The notes beneath the pieces are model-generated. The model was given only the letters and a program-made list of their open reading frames with translations. It was not told the origin of the DNA and searched no databases. The position numbers and the translations under genes were made by a program. A stretch of 13,214 bases of DNA from an uncultured Micrococcales bacterium (lineage in GTDB: Bacteria; Actinomycetota; Actinomycetes; Actinomycetales; Microbacteriaceae): assembly GCA_903893675.1 (NCBI GenBank), contig CAITNA010000160.1, forward strand, positions 1-13,214, in the 5' to 3' direction. Numbering within the stretch: the first letter of the stretch is position 1; every line of letters starts with the position of its first letter. This document shows, one piece after another, positions 1 through 6,123 of this stretch.

Positions 1-66
1 ATCGTTAGACCCGACTCTAGATCGGCCACCAACTCGGCGAACTCGCTGGCAACCGCGAAACTGTGA
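1..66 (-). other. Left-edge sequence that does not continue aroE; possible minus-strand coding scrap
   Basis: The aroE frame has an in-frame TGA at 64-66, and the residues it would encode before that stop show none of the expected AroE features (no 'STxP'-like stretch some 20-25 residues before the LFDVAYEPWP segment). The other two + frames also do not resemble AroE, and the third has TAG at 6-8 and 18-20. On the minus strand the stretch is open with coding-like codons (many GAG, GCC, GTG, TTC) and reads AEAHSFAVASEFAELVADLE. I do not recognise that protein. The minus frame also stays open further right, antisense to aroE, so openness alone is weak evidence. The best reading is foreign sequence joined to aroE somewhere around 60-90; a frameshift in aroE is the less likely alternative. 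Confidence 0.35.
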
Positions 67-300
67 GCCTCGGCCAGCTCGCGAAACGCCTCGCTTTTCG
101 ATGTTGCATACGAGCCGTGGCCATCAGCCGCCGCTCGCATTTGGAGCGACAGATCGCTGCCAGTGATTTCGGGCATGGAGATGTTGCTGTGGCAGGCCAT
201 CGCGCAGATTCGACTCTTCTCTGGCAACCCGCTCGAGCTCGAGCTGTTCAACGAGGCAGCGGTAATGCACGCAATGCGTGATTCTGTGGGTCTGCTCTAG
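67..300 (+). CDS. aroE: Shikimate dehydrogenase, C-terminal fragment (5' part missing)
   Basis: This is the last 77 residues of AroE, the NADP-dependent enzyme that reduces 3-dehydroshikimate to shikimate in the cytoplasm. What is visible is the family's C-terminal signature: LFDVAYEPWP (residues 10-19 of the fragment), then the SGMEMLLWQAIAQIRLF helix, where the conserved 'G-x-E-M-L-x-x-Q-A' pattern sits, and a short tail ending VGLL and TAG at 298-300. The shikimate-binding N-terminal domain and the NADP-binding fold are absent. The frame is closed upstream by TGA at 64-66, and the preceding bases are not AroE-like. The fragment has no start codon of its own near the break and would not be a functional enzyme. 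It lies 33 bases upstream of aroC, the usual actinobacterial neighbour, so this right-hand part is in its native place and the break is to its left. Confidence 0.8.
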   Translation, partial: ASASSRNASLFDVAYEPWPSAAARIWSDRSLPVISGMEMLLWQAIAQIRLFSGNPLELELFNEAAVMHAMRDSVGLL

Positions 301-333
301 GCCAGCCAAGGCCTGCCGTGGCAGAATAGTTTG

Positions 334-1533
334 ATGCTGCGTTGGATTACTGCCGGAGAGTCGCACGGACCCGAACTTGTTGCCGTGCTTGAGGGCCTGC
401 CTGCGGGCGTGCCGGTAACCACCAACGAAATCCAGGCTGCACTTGCCAGACGCCGACTTGGCTACGGCCGCGGTGCTCGCATGAAGTTTGAAGAAGACCA
501 GGTCTCGATCTCTGGCGGAGTCCGCCACGGTTTGACCATGGGCGGACCGGTAGCAATCACTGTGGCAAACACCGAGTGGCCTAAGTGGCAAGAAGTGATG
601 TCGGCTGACCCTATCGACCACGAGCTCACTGGAGCCCGCGCCGAGGCACTGACTCGCCCGCGACCAGGTCACGCAGATTTCACTGGAATGCAGAAGTACG
701 GCTTCCTTGACAGTCGCCCGGTGCTCGAACGAGCAAGCGCTCGTGAGACCGCGGCTCGAGTGGCACTCGGCGAAGTGGCCACAAAGTTCCTGAGCGAACT
801 CGGCATCAAGCTGATCACTCATACAGTTGCAATCGGTTCTGTCGAGCAGGGGCGCGACTACGTTTTGCCGAAGCCGAGCGACCTTGCTGCGATCGACGAA
901 GACCCACTTCGCGCCTTTGACAAGACACTTTCACAGCGCATGATCGATGAAGTCGATGCTGCGCACAAAGACGGCGACACTCTCGGTGGCGTTGTCGAGA
1001 CACTGGTTTACGGTTGCCCTCCAGGCCTCGGCAGCTTTGTTCACTGGGATAGGCGCCTCGATTCGCAGTTGGCTGCAAGCATCATGGGCATCCAAGCAAT
1101 CAAGGGCGTCGAAATCGGCGACGGTTTCGAAACTGCTCGCCGCCGTGGCTCTGTCGCACACGATGAAATCGTTCAAGAGGGCGACACCGTGGTTCGCAGT
1201 TCAGACCGAGCGGGCGGCATTGAAGGTGGCATGTCTAACGGTGAGGTCATCCGTGTTCGCGCCGCAATGAAGCCAATCAGCACCGTGCCTAAGGCACTCA
1301 AGACCATCGACGTTGCAACCGGCGAAGCAACCACGGCGCATCACCAGCGCAGTGACGTCTGCGCGGTTCCTGCCGCCGGCGTCGTTGCAGAGGCAATGGT
1401 CGCTCTCGTAATCGCAAACTCGGTGCTCGAGAAGTTTGGTGGCGACTCGGTTGCAGAAACCAAGCGCAACCTACAGAGCTACCTGGGGAGCATCCCAGCT
1501 GTTTTAAAGTCTCACATCGCACAAGCCGACTAA
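334..1533 (+). CDS. aroC: Chorismate synthase
   Basis: AroC converts 5-enolpyruvylshikimate-3-phosphate to chorismate, using reduced FMN as a catalytic cofactor; it is the last common step toward aromatic amino acids, folate and quinones. The 399-residue product matches the usual family length. Diagnostic blocks are TAGESHGPELVAVLEG at the N terminus (His11 is the conserved active-site histidine), LGYGRGARMKFE, RPRPGHADFTGMQKYGF from residue 108, RPVLERASARETAARVA, GGIEGGMSNGE, and near the end HHQRSDVCAVPAAGVVAEAM. I chose ATG at 334 because family members start M-L-R-W; a TTG at 331 would add only one residue. No clear Shine-Dalgarno precedes it. The stop TAA shares one base with the aroK ATG (TAATG), which suggests coupled translation. 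It is a complete gene with nothing missing. Confidence 0.96.
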   Translation: MLRWITAGESHGPELVAVLEGLPAGVPVTTNEIQAALARRRLGYGRGARMKFEEDQVSISGGVRHGLTMGGPVAITVANTEWPKWQEVMSADPIDHELTGARAEALTRPRPGHADFTGMQKYGFLDSRPVLERASARETAARVALGEVATKFLSELGIKLITHTVAIGSVEQGRDYVLPKPSDLAAIDEDPLRAFDKTLSQRMIDEVDAAHKDGDTLGGVVETLVYGCPPGLGSFVHWDRRLDSQLAASIMGIQAIKGVEIGDGFETARRRGSVAHDEIVQEGDTVVRSSDRAGGIEGGMSNGEVIRVRAAMKPISTVPKALKTIDVATGEATTAHHQRSDVCAVPAAGVVAEAMVALVIANSVLEKFGGDSVAETKRNLQSYLGSIPAVLKSHIAQAD

Positions 1534-2036
1534 TGCTCGGCTCGCAGGTAATTGTTTTGGTCGGCCCGATGGGTGTTGGCAAAACCACGATCGGCAAGAA
1601 GCTTGCCTCATCTTTAGGCGTTCCGTTTCGCGACACTGATGCCATGTTTGTCGCTCGCTACGGCGACATTCCGCACTACTTCGCCGAGCACGGCGAGGGA
1701 GCTTTTCGCACTCACGAAGAAGACATCGTGGCCGAGGCAATCGCCGAGCCTGGTGTTGTCGCAACCGGAGGCGGGGCAGTGCTCAGCGAGGTTACAAGGC
1801 AGCGCCTGGTGCGATCGACCGTGGTCTACCTTTCGACAGACGGAACCCACATGGCCAAGCGCTTGAGTCAAGGCAGCCGTCCGCTGCTTCAGAACGGGCT
1901 CGACGACTGGAAGCGCATATACGACGAGCGCAAAGCGATTTATGCCTCGGTAGCAGACATCGAAATCGATTGCTCTGGTGCTCCAATCAAGCAATCGGTT
2001 CAAGACATCAGAACAGGACTCGGCCTAGATGAGTAA
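1533..2036 (+). CDS. aroK: Shikimate kinase
   Basis: AroK phosphorylates shikimate to shikimate-3-phosphate with ATP. The 167-residue P-loop protein carries the Walker A motif GPMGVGKTT (residues 11-19), the shikimate-binding D34-T-D36 pair, Arg59 in the GAFR segment, the GGG turn at 79-81, and the lid region around RLSQGSRPLL. The length and motif spacing match the small bacterial kinases. The start ATG overlaps the aroC stop by one base and there is no obvious ribosome binding site of its own, so translation probably depends on aroC. Its own stop lies inside the start of aroB (8-base overlap). Shikimate kinase and AroB are neighbours in many bacteria. Assignment as AroK rather than a gluconate kinase rests on the DTD pair and the aro context. 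Confidence 0.95.
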   Translation: MLGSQVIVLVGPMGVGKTTIGKKLASSLGVPFRDTDAMFVARYGDIPHYFAEHGEGAFRTHEEDIVAEAIAEPGVVATGGGAVLSEVTRQRLVRSTVVYLSTDGTHMAKRLSQGSRPLLQNGLDDWKRIYDERKAIYASVADIEIDCSGAPIKQSVQDIRTGLGLDE

Positions 2037-3105
2037 CACCGTGATCAAAGTGGCTGGAGACAGCCCATACGACGTCATCGTCGGCCGCGGGCTGCTCGGT
2101 GAGCTTGCGACCACTCTCGGCTCTGGAGTTCAGAAGGTAATGCTGATTTACCCGCAGGGGTTCGAAGTCAGCGCCGAAGAGATTCGCGCGGCCCTAGCCG
2201 AGACCGGATTGCAGGCATACGCAGTCGAGGTGCCAACCGGCGAAGATGCCAAGCGCATTGAGGTCGCAGCATTCTGCTGGCAGCAGCTCGGCAGTCTCGA
2301 CTTCACTCGCACCGATGCAATCATCGGCTTCGGCGGAGGCGCGGTTACTGACCTCGCAGGTTTTGTTGCGGCAACCTGGTTGCGCGGAGTGAAGTTCATC
2401 GCCGTGCCGACAACACTTCTCGGCATGGTTGATGCCGCCATCGGTGGCAAGACCGCCGTCAACACAGCCGAAGGCAAGAACCTTGTCGGCGTCTTTCACG
2501 CTCCAAGCGCGGTTCTTGTCGATCTCGACACCTTGCAGACTCTTCCGCGCAACGAGTTGCTCGCTGGCTTCGGCGAGGTAGTCAAGTATGGCTTCATCGC
2601 TGATCCGTGCATCCTAGAAATCATCGAGGCCAATCTCGAAACGGCGACAGACATCAACTCGGATGAGTTCCGCGAGATCGTCGAGCGTTGCATCGCAATC
2701 AAGGCTCGAGTGGTGGGCGAGGACTTCAAGGAGTCAGGCCTGCGCGAGATTTTGAACTATGGCCACACCCTCGGCCACGCCATCGAGCTGAATGAGCGCT
2801 ACCAGTGGCGTCACGGTGCAGCAATTTCAATTGGCATGATGTTTGTCGCCGAACTAGCGCGCCTTGCCGGTCGCCTATCGGACGAGGTCGTTGACCGCCA
2901 CCGAGCAGTGCTCACCAGTCTTGGTTTGCCAACCACCTATCGAGCCAGTGAGTTCGAGAAACTTGTTGCCACAATGCAGCGCGACAAGAAGTCGCGCGCC
3001 GGTTCGCTTCGCTTCGTGGTGCTCGACGACCTTGCCAAGCCGACCATCATGAATGCACCAACCAGCGAGATGCTGTTCGCCGCCTATCAAGAGATCGCCG
3101 AGTAA
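2029..3105 (+). CDS. aroB: 3-dehydroquinate synthase
   Basis: AroB closes 3-deoxy-D-arabino-heptulosonate-7-phosphate to 3-dehydroquinate, using NAD+ and a divalent metal; this is the second step of the shikimate pathway. The 358-residue sequence shows the NAD-binding GGGAVTDLAGF (residues 102-112), then VPTTLLGMVDAAIGGKTAVN, and the three metal ligands Glu183 (GFGEVVKYG), His246 (NYGHTLGHAIE) and His262 (RHGAAIS), with the 16-residue spacing between the two histidines that the family shows. The C-terminal helical domain contains the MQRDKKSRAGSLRFVVL block. The ATG at 2029 lies eight bases before the end of aroK, consistent with translational coupling. It is complete and normal in length, with no sign of disruption. 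Confidence 0.96.
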   Translation: MSNTVIKVAGDSPYDVIVGRGLLGELATTLGSGVQKVMLIYPQGFEVSAEEIRAALAETGLQAYAVEVPTGEDAKRIEVAAFCWQQLGSLDFTRTDAIIGFGGGAVTDLAGFVAATWLRGVKFIAVPTTLLGMVDAAIGGKTAVNTAEGKNLVGVFHAPSAVLVDLDTLQTLPRNELLAGFGEVVKYGFIADPCILEIIEANLETATDINSDEFREIVERCIAIKARVVGEDFKESGLREILNYGHTLGHAIELNERYQWRHGAAISIGMMFVAELARLAGRLSDEVVDRHRAVLTSLGLPTTYRASEFEKLVATMQRDKKSRAGSLRFVVLDDLAKPTIMNAPTSEMLFAAYQEIAE

Positions 3106-3115
3106 TCTGGTAGCC

Positions 3116-3547
3116 ATGTCGAAGGTACTTATTCTCAATGGCCCAAACCTTGGTCGTCTTGGCTCGCGCGAGCCGGAAATCTATGGTTCGGCCGACTTTG
3201 CCGAGCTGACCAGCCATGTTCAGGCGAAGGCCTCAGCTCTCGGCCTCACCGCCGATGTGCGTCAGACCGACAGCGAAGCAGAACTGATCAAGTGGCTGCA
3301 CGAGGCTGTCGACACCGGCTCGAACGTGATTTTGAACCCTGCAGCCTTCACTCACTACTCATATGCAACCCGCGATGCCGCGGCCCTCATTACCAAGGCC
3401 GGCCTCAAGCTGATCGAGGTGCACCTCTCGAACCCGCACAGCCGCGAGGAATTCCGCCACACATCCGTGATTTCGGGCGTGGCAACCGGTGTTATTGCCG
3501 GATTCGGCGTGGGTTCATACCTGGCCGCCCTCGACTTGGTGGCCTAG
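3116..3547 (+). CDS. aroQ: 3-dehydroquinate dehydratase, type II
   Basis: This small enzyme (143 residues) dehydrates 3-dehydroquinate to 3-dehydroshikimate. It belongs to the type II, dodecameric class, which is unrelated to AroD. The N terminus reads ILNGPNLGRLGSREPEIYG, with Arg18 and catalytic Tyr23. Substrate-binding NPAAFTHYS gives Asn74 and His80. EVHLSNPHSREEFRHTS supplies His103 and Arg114, followed by the glycine-rich SVISGVATGVIAGFG. The third residue of the usual NLN triplet is Gly13 here instead of Asn. I start at ATG 3116 because the next upstream in-frame start would run 50 bases into aroB and add residues not found in the family. The gap to aroB is 10 bases, so it is in the same transcript. 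The ribosome binding site is weak. Confidence 0.95.
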   Translation: MSKVLILNGPNLGRLGSREPEIYGSADFAELTSHVQAKASALGLTADVRQTDSEAELIKWLHEAVDTGSNVILNPAAFTHYSYATRDAAALITKAGLKLIEVHLSNPHSREEFRHTSVISGVATGVIAGFGVGSYLAALDLVA

Positions 3548-3558
3548 TCGTTTAGACT
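3531..3558 (+). promoter_or_regulatory. Weak candidate promoter for efp-nusB
   Basis: TCGACT at 3531-3536 and TAGACT at 3553-3558 are spaced 16 bases apart and each matches the TTGACA/TATAAT consensus at four of six positions; TAGACT also fits the TAnnnT form common in actinobacteria. The -35 part lies in the end of aroQ. Predicted transcription would begin around 3565, leaving a leader of about 37 bases before efp. Internal promoters before efp are plausible because EF-P is needed at high level. The call rests on pattern alone and is tentative. Confidence 0.3.
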
Positions 3559-3601
3559 TATCCAGATTTCAACCAATCCCCAAGAAACGGATTAATTTCG
3601 C

Positions 3602-4165
3602 ATGGCAACTTCAAACGACCTCAAGAACGGCCTGGTTCTCAACATCGACGGACAGCTGTGGGCAGTCGTCGAGTTCCAGCACGTAAAGCCTGGCAAGGGC
3701 CCAGCATTCGTTCGCACCAAGCTCAAGAACGTGCTCAGCGGCAAGGTTGTCGACAAGACTTTCAACGCAGGCGTCAAGGTCGAGACCGCAAACGTCGACA
3801 AGCGCAACATGACCTTCCTCTACAACGACGGCTCTGGCTTCGTATTCATGGATGTTGACAACTACGACCAGTTCACCGTCGACGCCGTTGTCGTCGGCGA
3901 CTCAGCTGGCTACATGCTCGAGAACCAAGAGGCAGTCGTTGCACTGCACGAGGGAAACCCGATTTACGTTGAGCTTCCTGCATCAGTAATTCTTGAAATC
4001 ACCTACACCGAGCCTGGCCTCCAGGGCGACCGCTCAACCGGTGGCACCAAGCCTGCGACTCTCGAGACCGGCCTGCAGATCAACGTGCCTTTGTTCGTTG
4101 AGCAGGGCACCAAGGTCAAGGTTGACACTCGCACTGGCGACTACCTCGGTCGCATCAGCGAATAA
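3602..4165 (+). CDS. efp: Translation elongation factor P
   Basis: EF-P binds between the ribosomal P and E sites and helps peptide-bond formation at consecutive prolines. The product is 187 residues, the standard length, with three beta-barrel domains. The tip loop of domain I reads VKPGKGPAF, so the residue entering the peptidyl-transferase centre is Lys32 within the palindrome P-G-K-G-P. In actinobacteria such as Corynebacterium this loop is known to work with an unmodified lysine, and no modifying enzyme gene is visible here. Domain III carries the ending TGLQINVPLFVEQGTKVKVDTRTGDYLGRIS typical of the family (shown here as its key run of NVP, GTKVKVDTR, Y, R). A 54-base gap separates it from aroQ, the largest gap in the aro-efp part. 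The site before ATG 3602 has no strong Shine-Dalgarno. Confidence 0.97.
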   Translation: MATSNDLKNGLVLNIDGQLWAVVEFQHVKPGKGPAFVRTKLKNVLSGKVVDKTFNAGVKVETANVDKRNMTFLYNDGSGFVFMDVDNYDQFTVDAVVVGDSAGYMLENQEAVVALHEGNPIYVELPASVILEITYTEPGLQGDRSTGGTKPATLETGLQINVPLFVEQGTKVKVDTRTGDYLGRISE

Positions 4166-4168
4166 CCG

Positions 4169-4582
4169 GTGAGCGCACGCACGAAGGCTCGAAAGCGGGC
4201 CGTTGACGCCCTGTTTTCTTCTGACCTTCGCGGTGAGCAAGCAGCGCTGATGATTGACACAGCGCTCGAGCACGCAGAGGACCCAGCTGCCCAGCGCGAA
4301 ATCTTTGACTACGCCAAGCTGATCGTTGCCGGCGTTGCAGAGCACCAGGCCGAAATTGACGAAACTCTCGAGACCTACGCCCATGGCTGGTCGCTAGCCC
4401 GCATGCCGAACCTAGATCGCGCCATTCTGCGCGCTGCCACCTGGGAGATCCTGTTCAACGACCAGGTGCCTGACGCTGTTGCCGTCGACGAAGCCGTCGA
4501 GCTTGCCAAAGAGTACTCAACCGAGGCTTCCTCGGGCTTTATCAACGGACTGCTCAACAAAATCTCGGCCACCAAGGCCTAG
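4169..4582 (+). CDS. nusB: Transcription antitermination protein NusB
   Basis: NusB is a small all-helical RNA-binding protein that, with NusE (S10), binds boxA RNA and supports antitermination of rRNA operons. The 137-residue sequence begins SARTKARKRAVDALFSSDLR, the family's basic first helix with the conserved R-x-x-A-x-x-x-L-(F/Y) pattern, and ends with the RMPNLDRAILRAATWEILF and VAVDEAVELAKEYSTEASSGFINGLL blocks (key residues: DR-IL-R-A--E, AV-EAVELAK-Y, FINGLL). It starts at GTG 4169, only three bases after the efp stop, so the two genes are co-transcribed and probably coupled. efp-nusB is a common pair in Gram-positive bacteria. It is complete. Confidence 0.95.
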   Translation: MSARTKARKRAVDALFSSDLRGEQAALMIDTALEHAEDPAAQREIFDYAKLIVAGVAEHQAEIDETLETYAHGWSLARMPNLDRAILRAATWEILFNDQVPDAVAVDEAVELAKEYSTEASSGFINGLLNKISATKA

Positions 4583-4602
4583 TAGTATTTACGAAGTACC
4601 AA

Positions 4603-4637
4603 TCCTTTAAAGGCGTCCAGAGAGGCGCAGAAGGAGG
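4603..4637 (+). promoter_or_regulatory. PyrR-binding hairpin covering the pyrR ribosome binding site
   Basis: The leader holds GTCCAGAGAGGCGC (4615-4628), close to the conserved PyrR-binding loop sequence TCCnGnGAGGCT of Bacillus and mycobacterial pyr leaders. It folds as an upper stem G4613-C4614-G4615 with C4626-G4627-C4628, U4616 bulged, C4617-C4618 with G4624-G4625, and loop AGAGA. Below an asymmetric purine-rich internal loop, TCCTT at 4603-4607 can pair with AAGGA at 4631-4635, which is the Shine-Dalgarno of pyrR. PyrR with UMP or UTP bound should stabilise this fold and block ribosome entry, as described for mycobacteria. There is no T-run or terminator after it, so translational control fits better than the Bacillus attenuator. 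A TAGTAT at 4583-4588 could be a -10 box, but I see no matching -35. Confidence 0.85.
4631..4637 (+). promoter_or_regulatory. Strong Shine-Dalgarno that fixes the pyrR start
   Basis: AAGGAGG is the best ribosome binding site in the window. It is five bases from GTG 4643. A second in-frame GTG at 4637 overlaps the site itself and cannot use it, so the gene starts at 4643. Confidence 0.85.
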
Positions 4638-4642
4638 TGGGC

Positions 4643-5179
4643 GTGGAATCACGCACCGTCCTATCTAGCGACGACATTAGTCGGGCAATTACCCGCATTT
4701 CTCACGAAATTCTTGAAGCCAATCACGGCACAGACAACCTCGTCATTCTCGGCATTCCAACGCGCGGCGTCGCTCTGGCGGAGCGCATCGCAGAGGTCAT
4801 TCGCCGAAACGGCAACGCAATGCCGGCAGACTTTCTGGGTCGCCTAGACATCACCATGTATCGCGATGATCTAGACCGCAAACCAACCCGCGAAGTCACC
4901 CCCACGGATGTTCCCGCCGGTGGTCTCGATGACAAGGTGGTCGTTCTGGTTGACGACGTGCTCAACAGCGGTCGCACAGTGCGAGCAGCTCTCGATGCCC
5001 TTCGCGAGTATGGTCGCCCACGCGCAGTGCGATTGGCAGTGCTTATCGATCGCGGTCACCGTGAGTTGCCCATCCGAGCAGATTTTGTTGGCAAGAATTT
5101 GCCTACCAACCGTGACGAGAAGATTCGTGTGCACCTGAGCAGCGTCGACGGCGACGATTCAGTCAGGATCGAAAAGTGA
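4643..5179 (+). CDS. pyrR: PyrR, pyrimidine operon RNA-binding regulator / uracil phosphoribosyltransferase
   Basis: PyrR is a phosphoribosyltransferase-fold protein that binds pyr leader RNA when UMP or UTP is present and releases it with PRPP; many members also make UMP from uracil and PRPP. The 178-residue product shows the PRPP-binding signature VLVDDVLNSGRTV (residues 101-113, acidic pair Asp104-Asp105), the MYRDDL segment, and the PyrR-specific LIDRGHRELPIRADFVGKNLPTN region (key residues RGHRELPI, G-NLPT) near the C terminus. The N terminus VLSSDDISRAITRISHEILE is also typical. I begin at GTG 4643 because of the strong ribosome binding site five bases upstream. It is the first gene of the pyrimidine cluster, directly downstream of its own predicted binding hairpin, and its TGA overlaps the pyrB GTG by four bases. 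It should therefore repress itself and the coupled genes after it. Confidence 0.95.
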   Translation: MESRTVLSSDDISRAITRISHEILEANHGTDNLVILGIPTRGVALAERIAEVIRRNGNAMPADFLGRLDITMYRDDLDRKPTREVTPTDVPAGGLDDKVVVLVDDVLNSGRTVRAALDALREYGRPRAVRLAVLIDRGHRELPIRADFVGKNLPTNRDEKIRVHLSSVDGDDSVRIEK

Positions 5180-6123
5180 GGCACCTGCTCAGCACCAAAG
5201 ACCTAACTCGCGATGAGGCAATTGCGTTGCTCGACCTCAGCGATGAGATGGCCCAGGTCAACGAGCGTGGGCTGCGAAAGCTGCCAACCCTTCGCGGCAA
5301 GACCGTCGTAAACCTATTCTTCGAAGACTCCACTCGCACGCGCGTATCTTTCGAGATCGCAGCCAAACGCCTGAGCGCCGACCTGATCAACTTCTCTGCA
5401 AAGGGCTCGAGCGTTTCGAAGGGCGAGAGCCTCAAAGACACCGCACAGACCCTGGCAGCTGGCGGGGTAGATGCCTTTGTAATTCGTCACGCCGCATCCG
5501 GTGCGCCTCAGGCTTTGGCAGAACGCGGCTGGACTGACGTGCCCGTTGTGAATGCGGGAGACGGCACACACGAGCATCCGACGCAGGCGCTGCTCGATGC
5601 AATGACCATGCGTGAGCGCTTGCACGGATTCGGTTCGACGCGCGGCAAGGCACTTGACGGCGTGAAGGTCGCAATCGTTGGCGACATTGCACACTCGCGA
5701 GTTGCCCGTTCGAACCTCTACTTGCTGAAGACCCTCGGTGCAGAAGTGCACCTGATTGCTACGCCAACACTTATGCCTCGCGGCCTTGGCATTCAACACT
5801 TTGACCTGGACGAAGCGCTTCAGTCGGTGAAGCCTGATGTCGTGATGATGCTTCGCATTCAGCTCGAGCGCATGAACTCGGCTTTCTTCCCATCTGCGAA
5901 CGAATACTCGAACATCTGGGGTTTGACCCAGGAGCGATTCGCTCGGCTAAGTGACAAGACAGTGATCATGCATCCTGGGCCAATGAACCGCGGATTAGAA
6001 ATCGCCAGCTCGGTAGCAGACAGCCCGCAGTCGGCCATTGTCCGCCAGGTTGCCAACGGCATCTCTGTTCGCATGGCGGTTTTGTTCAACTTGATTTCGC
6101 AGGAAAGGCAGATTCATGAGTGA
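5176..6123 (+). CDS. pyrB: Aspartate carbamoyltransferase, catalytic chain
   Basis: PyrB joins carbamoyl phosphate and aspartate to give N-carbamoyl-aspartate, the committed step of pyrimidine synthesis. The 315-residue sequence carries the carbamoyl-phosphate loop FFEDSTRTR (Ser52-Thr-Arg-Thr-Arg56), the SVSKGESLKDT loop that reaches into the neighbouring subunit, HPTQALLD from His134, the aspartate-domain GDIAHSRVARSN, MMLRIQLERM, and MHPGPMNRG from residue 265. No regulatory chain (pyrI) is present beside it, in keeping with Gram-positive trimeric enzymes that are not controlled by CTP, which leaves PyrR as the visible control. GTG at 5176 overlaps the pyrR stop (GTGA), indicating coupled translation; this GTG start is chosen because it places the standard R-H-L-L-S start of the family correctly. 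It overlaps pyrC by eight bases. Confidence 0.96.
   Translation: MRHLLSTKDLTRDEAIALLDLSDEMAQVNERGLRKLPTLRGKTVVNLFFEDSTRTRVSFEIAAKRLSADLINFSAKGSSVSKGESLKDTAQTLAAGGVDAFVIRHAASGAPQALAERGWTDVPVVNAGDGTHEHPTQALLDAMTMRERLHGFGSTRGKALDGVKVAIVGDIAHSRVARSNLYLLKTLGAEVHLIATPTLMPRGLGIQHFDLDEALQSVKPDVVMMLRIQLERMNSAFFPSANEYSNIWGLTQERFARLSDKTVIMHPGPMNRGLEIASSVADSPQSAIVRQVANGISVRMAVLFNLISQERQIHE

Noticed and set aside
331..333. TTG start for aroC, one codon upstream of ATG
   Set aside because: Family members start M-L-R-W, which ATG 334 gives exactly; the sequence does not favour the TTG.
301..333. GC-rich repeats in the aroE-aroC gap (AGGCC/GCC elements)
   Set aside because: Short and imperfect, with no T-run; neither a convincing terminator nor an operator.
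124..822. Long open frame of 232 codons on the minus strand opposite aroE and aroC
   Set aside because: It lies antisense to two clear genes, its composition is that of a reverse reading of coding DNA (rich in Ser, Arg, His), and it has no recognisable motif. The other antisense frames in the window are rejected for the same reason.
3053..3115. Upstream extension of aroQ
   Set aside because: It would overlap aroB by more than 50 bases and add residues that precede the family's standard M-x-x-V-L-I-L-N-G-P start.
3575..3593. Inverted repeat AATCC...GGATT in the efp leader
   Set aside because: Only five base pairs with a nine-base loop and no T-run after it; too weak for a terminator or a riboswitch call.
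4637..4642. Earlier GTG start for pyrR
   Set aside because: It overlaps the AAGGAGG ribosome binding site, which is correctly placed for GTG 4643.
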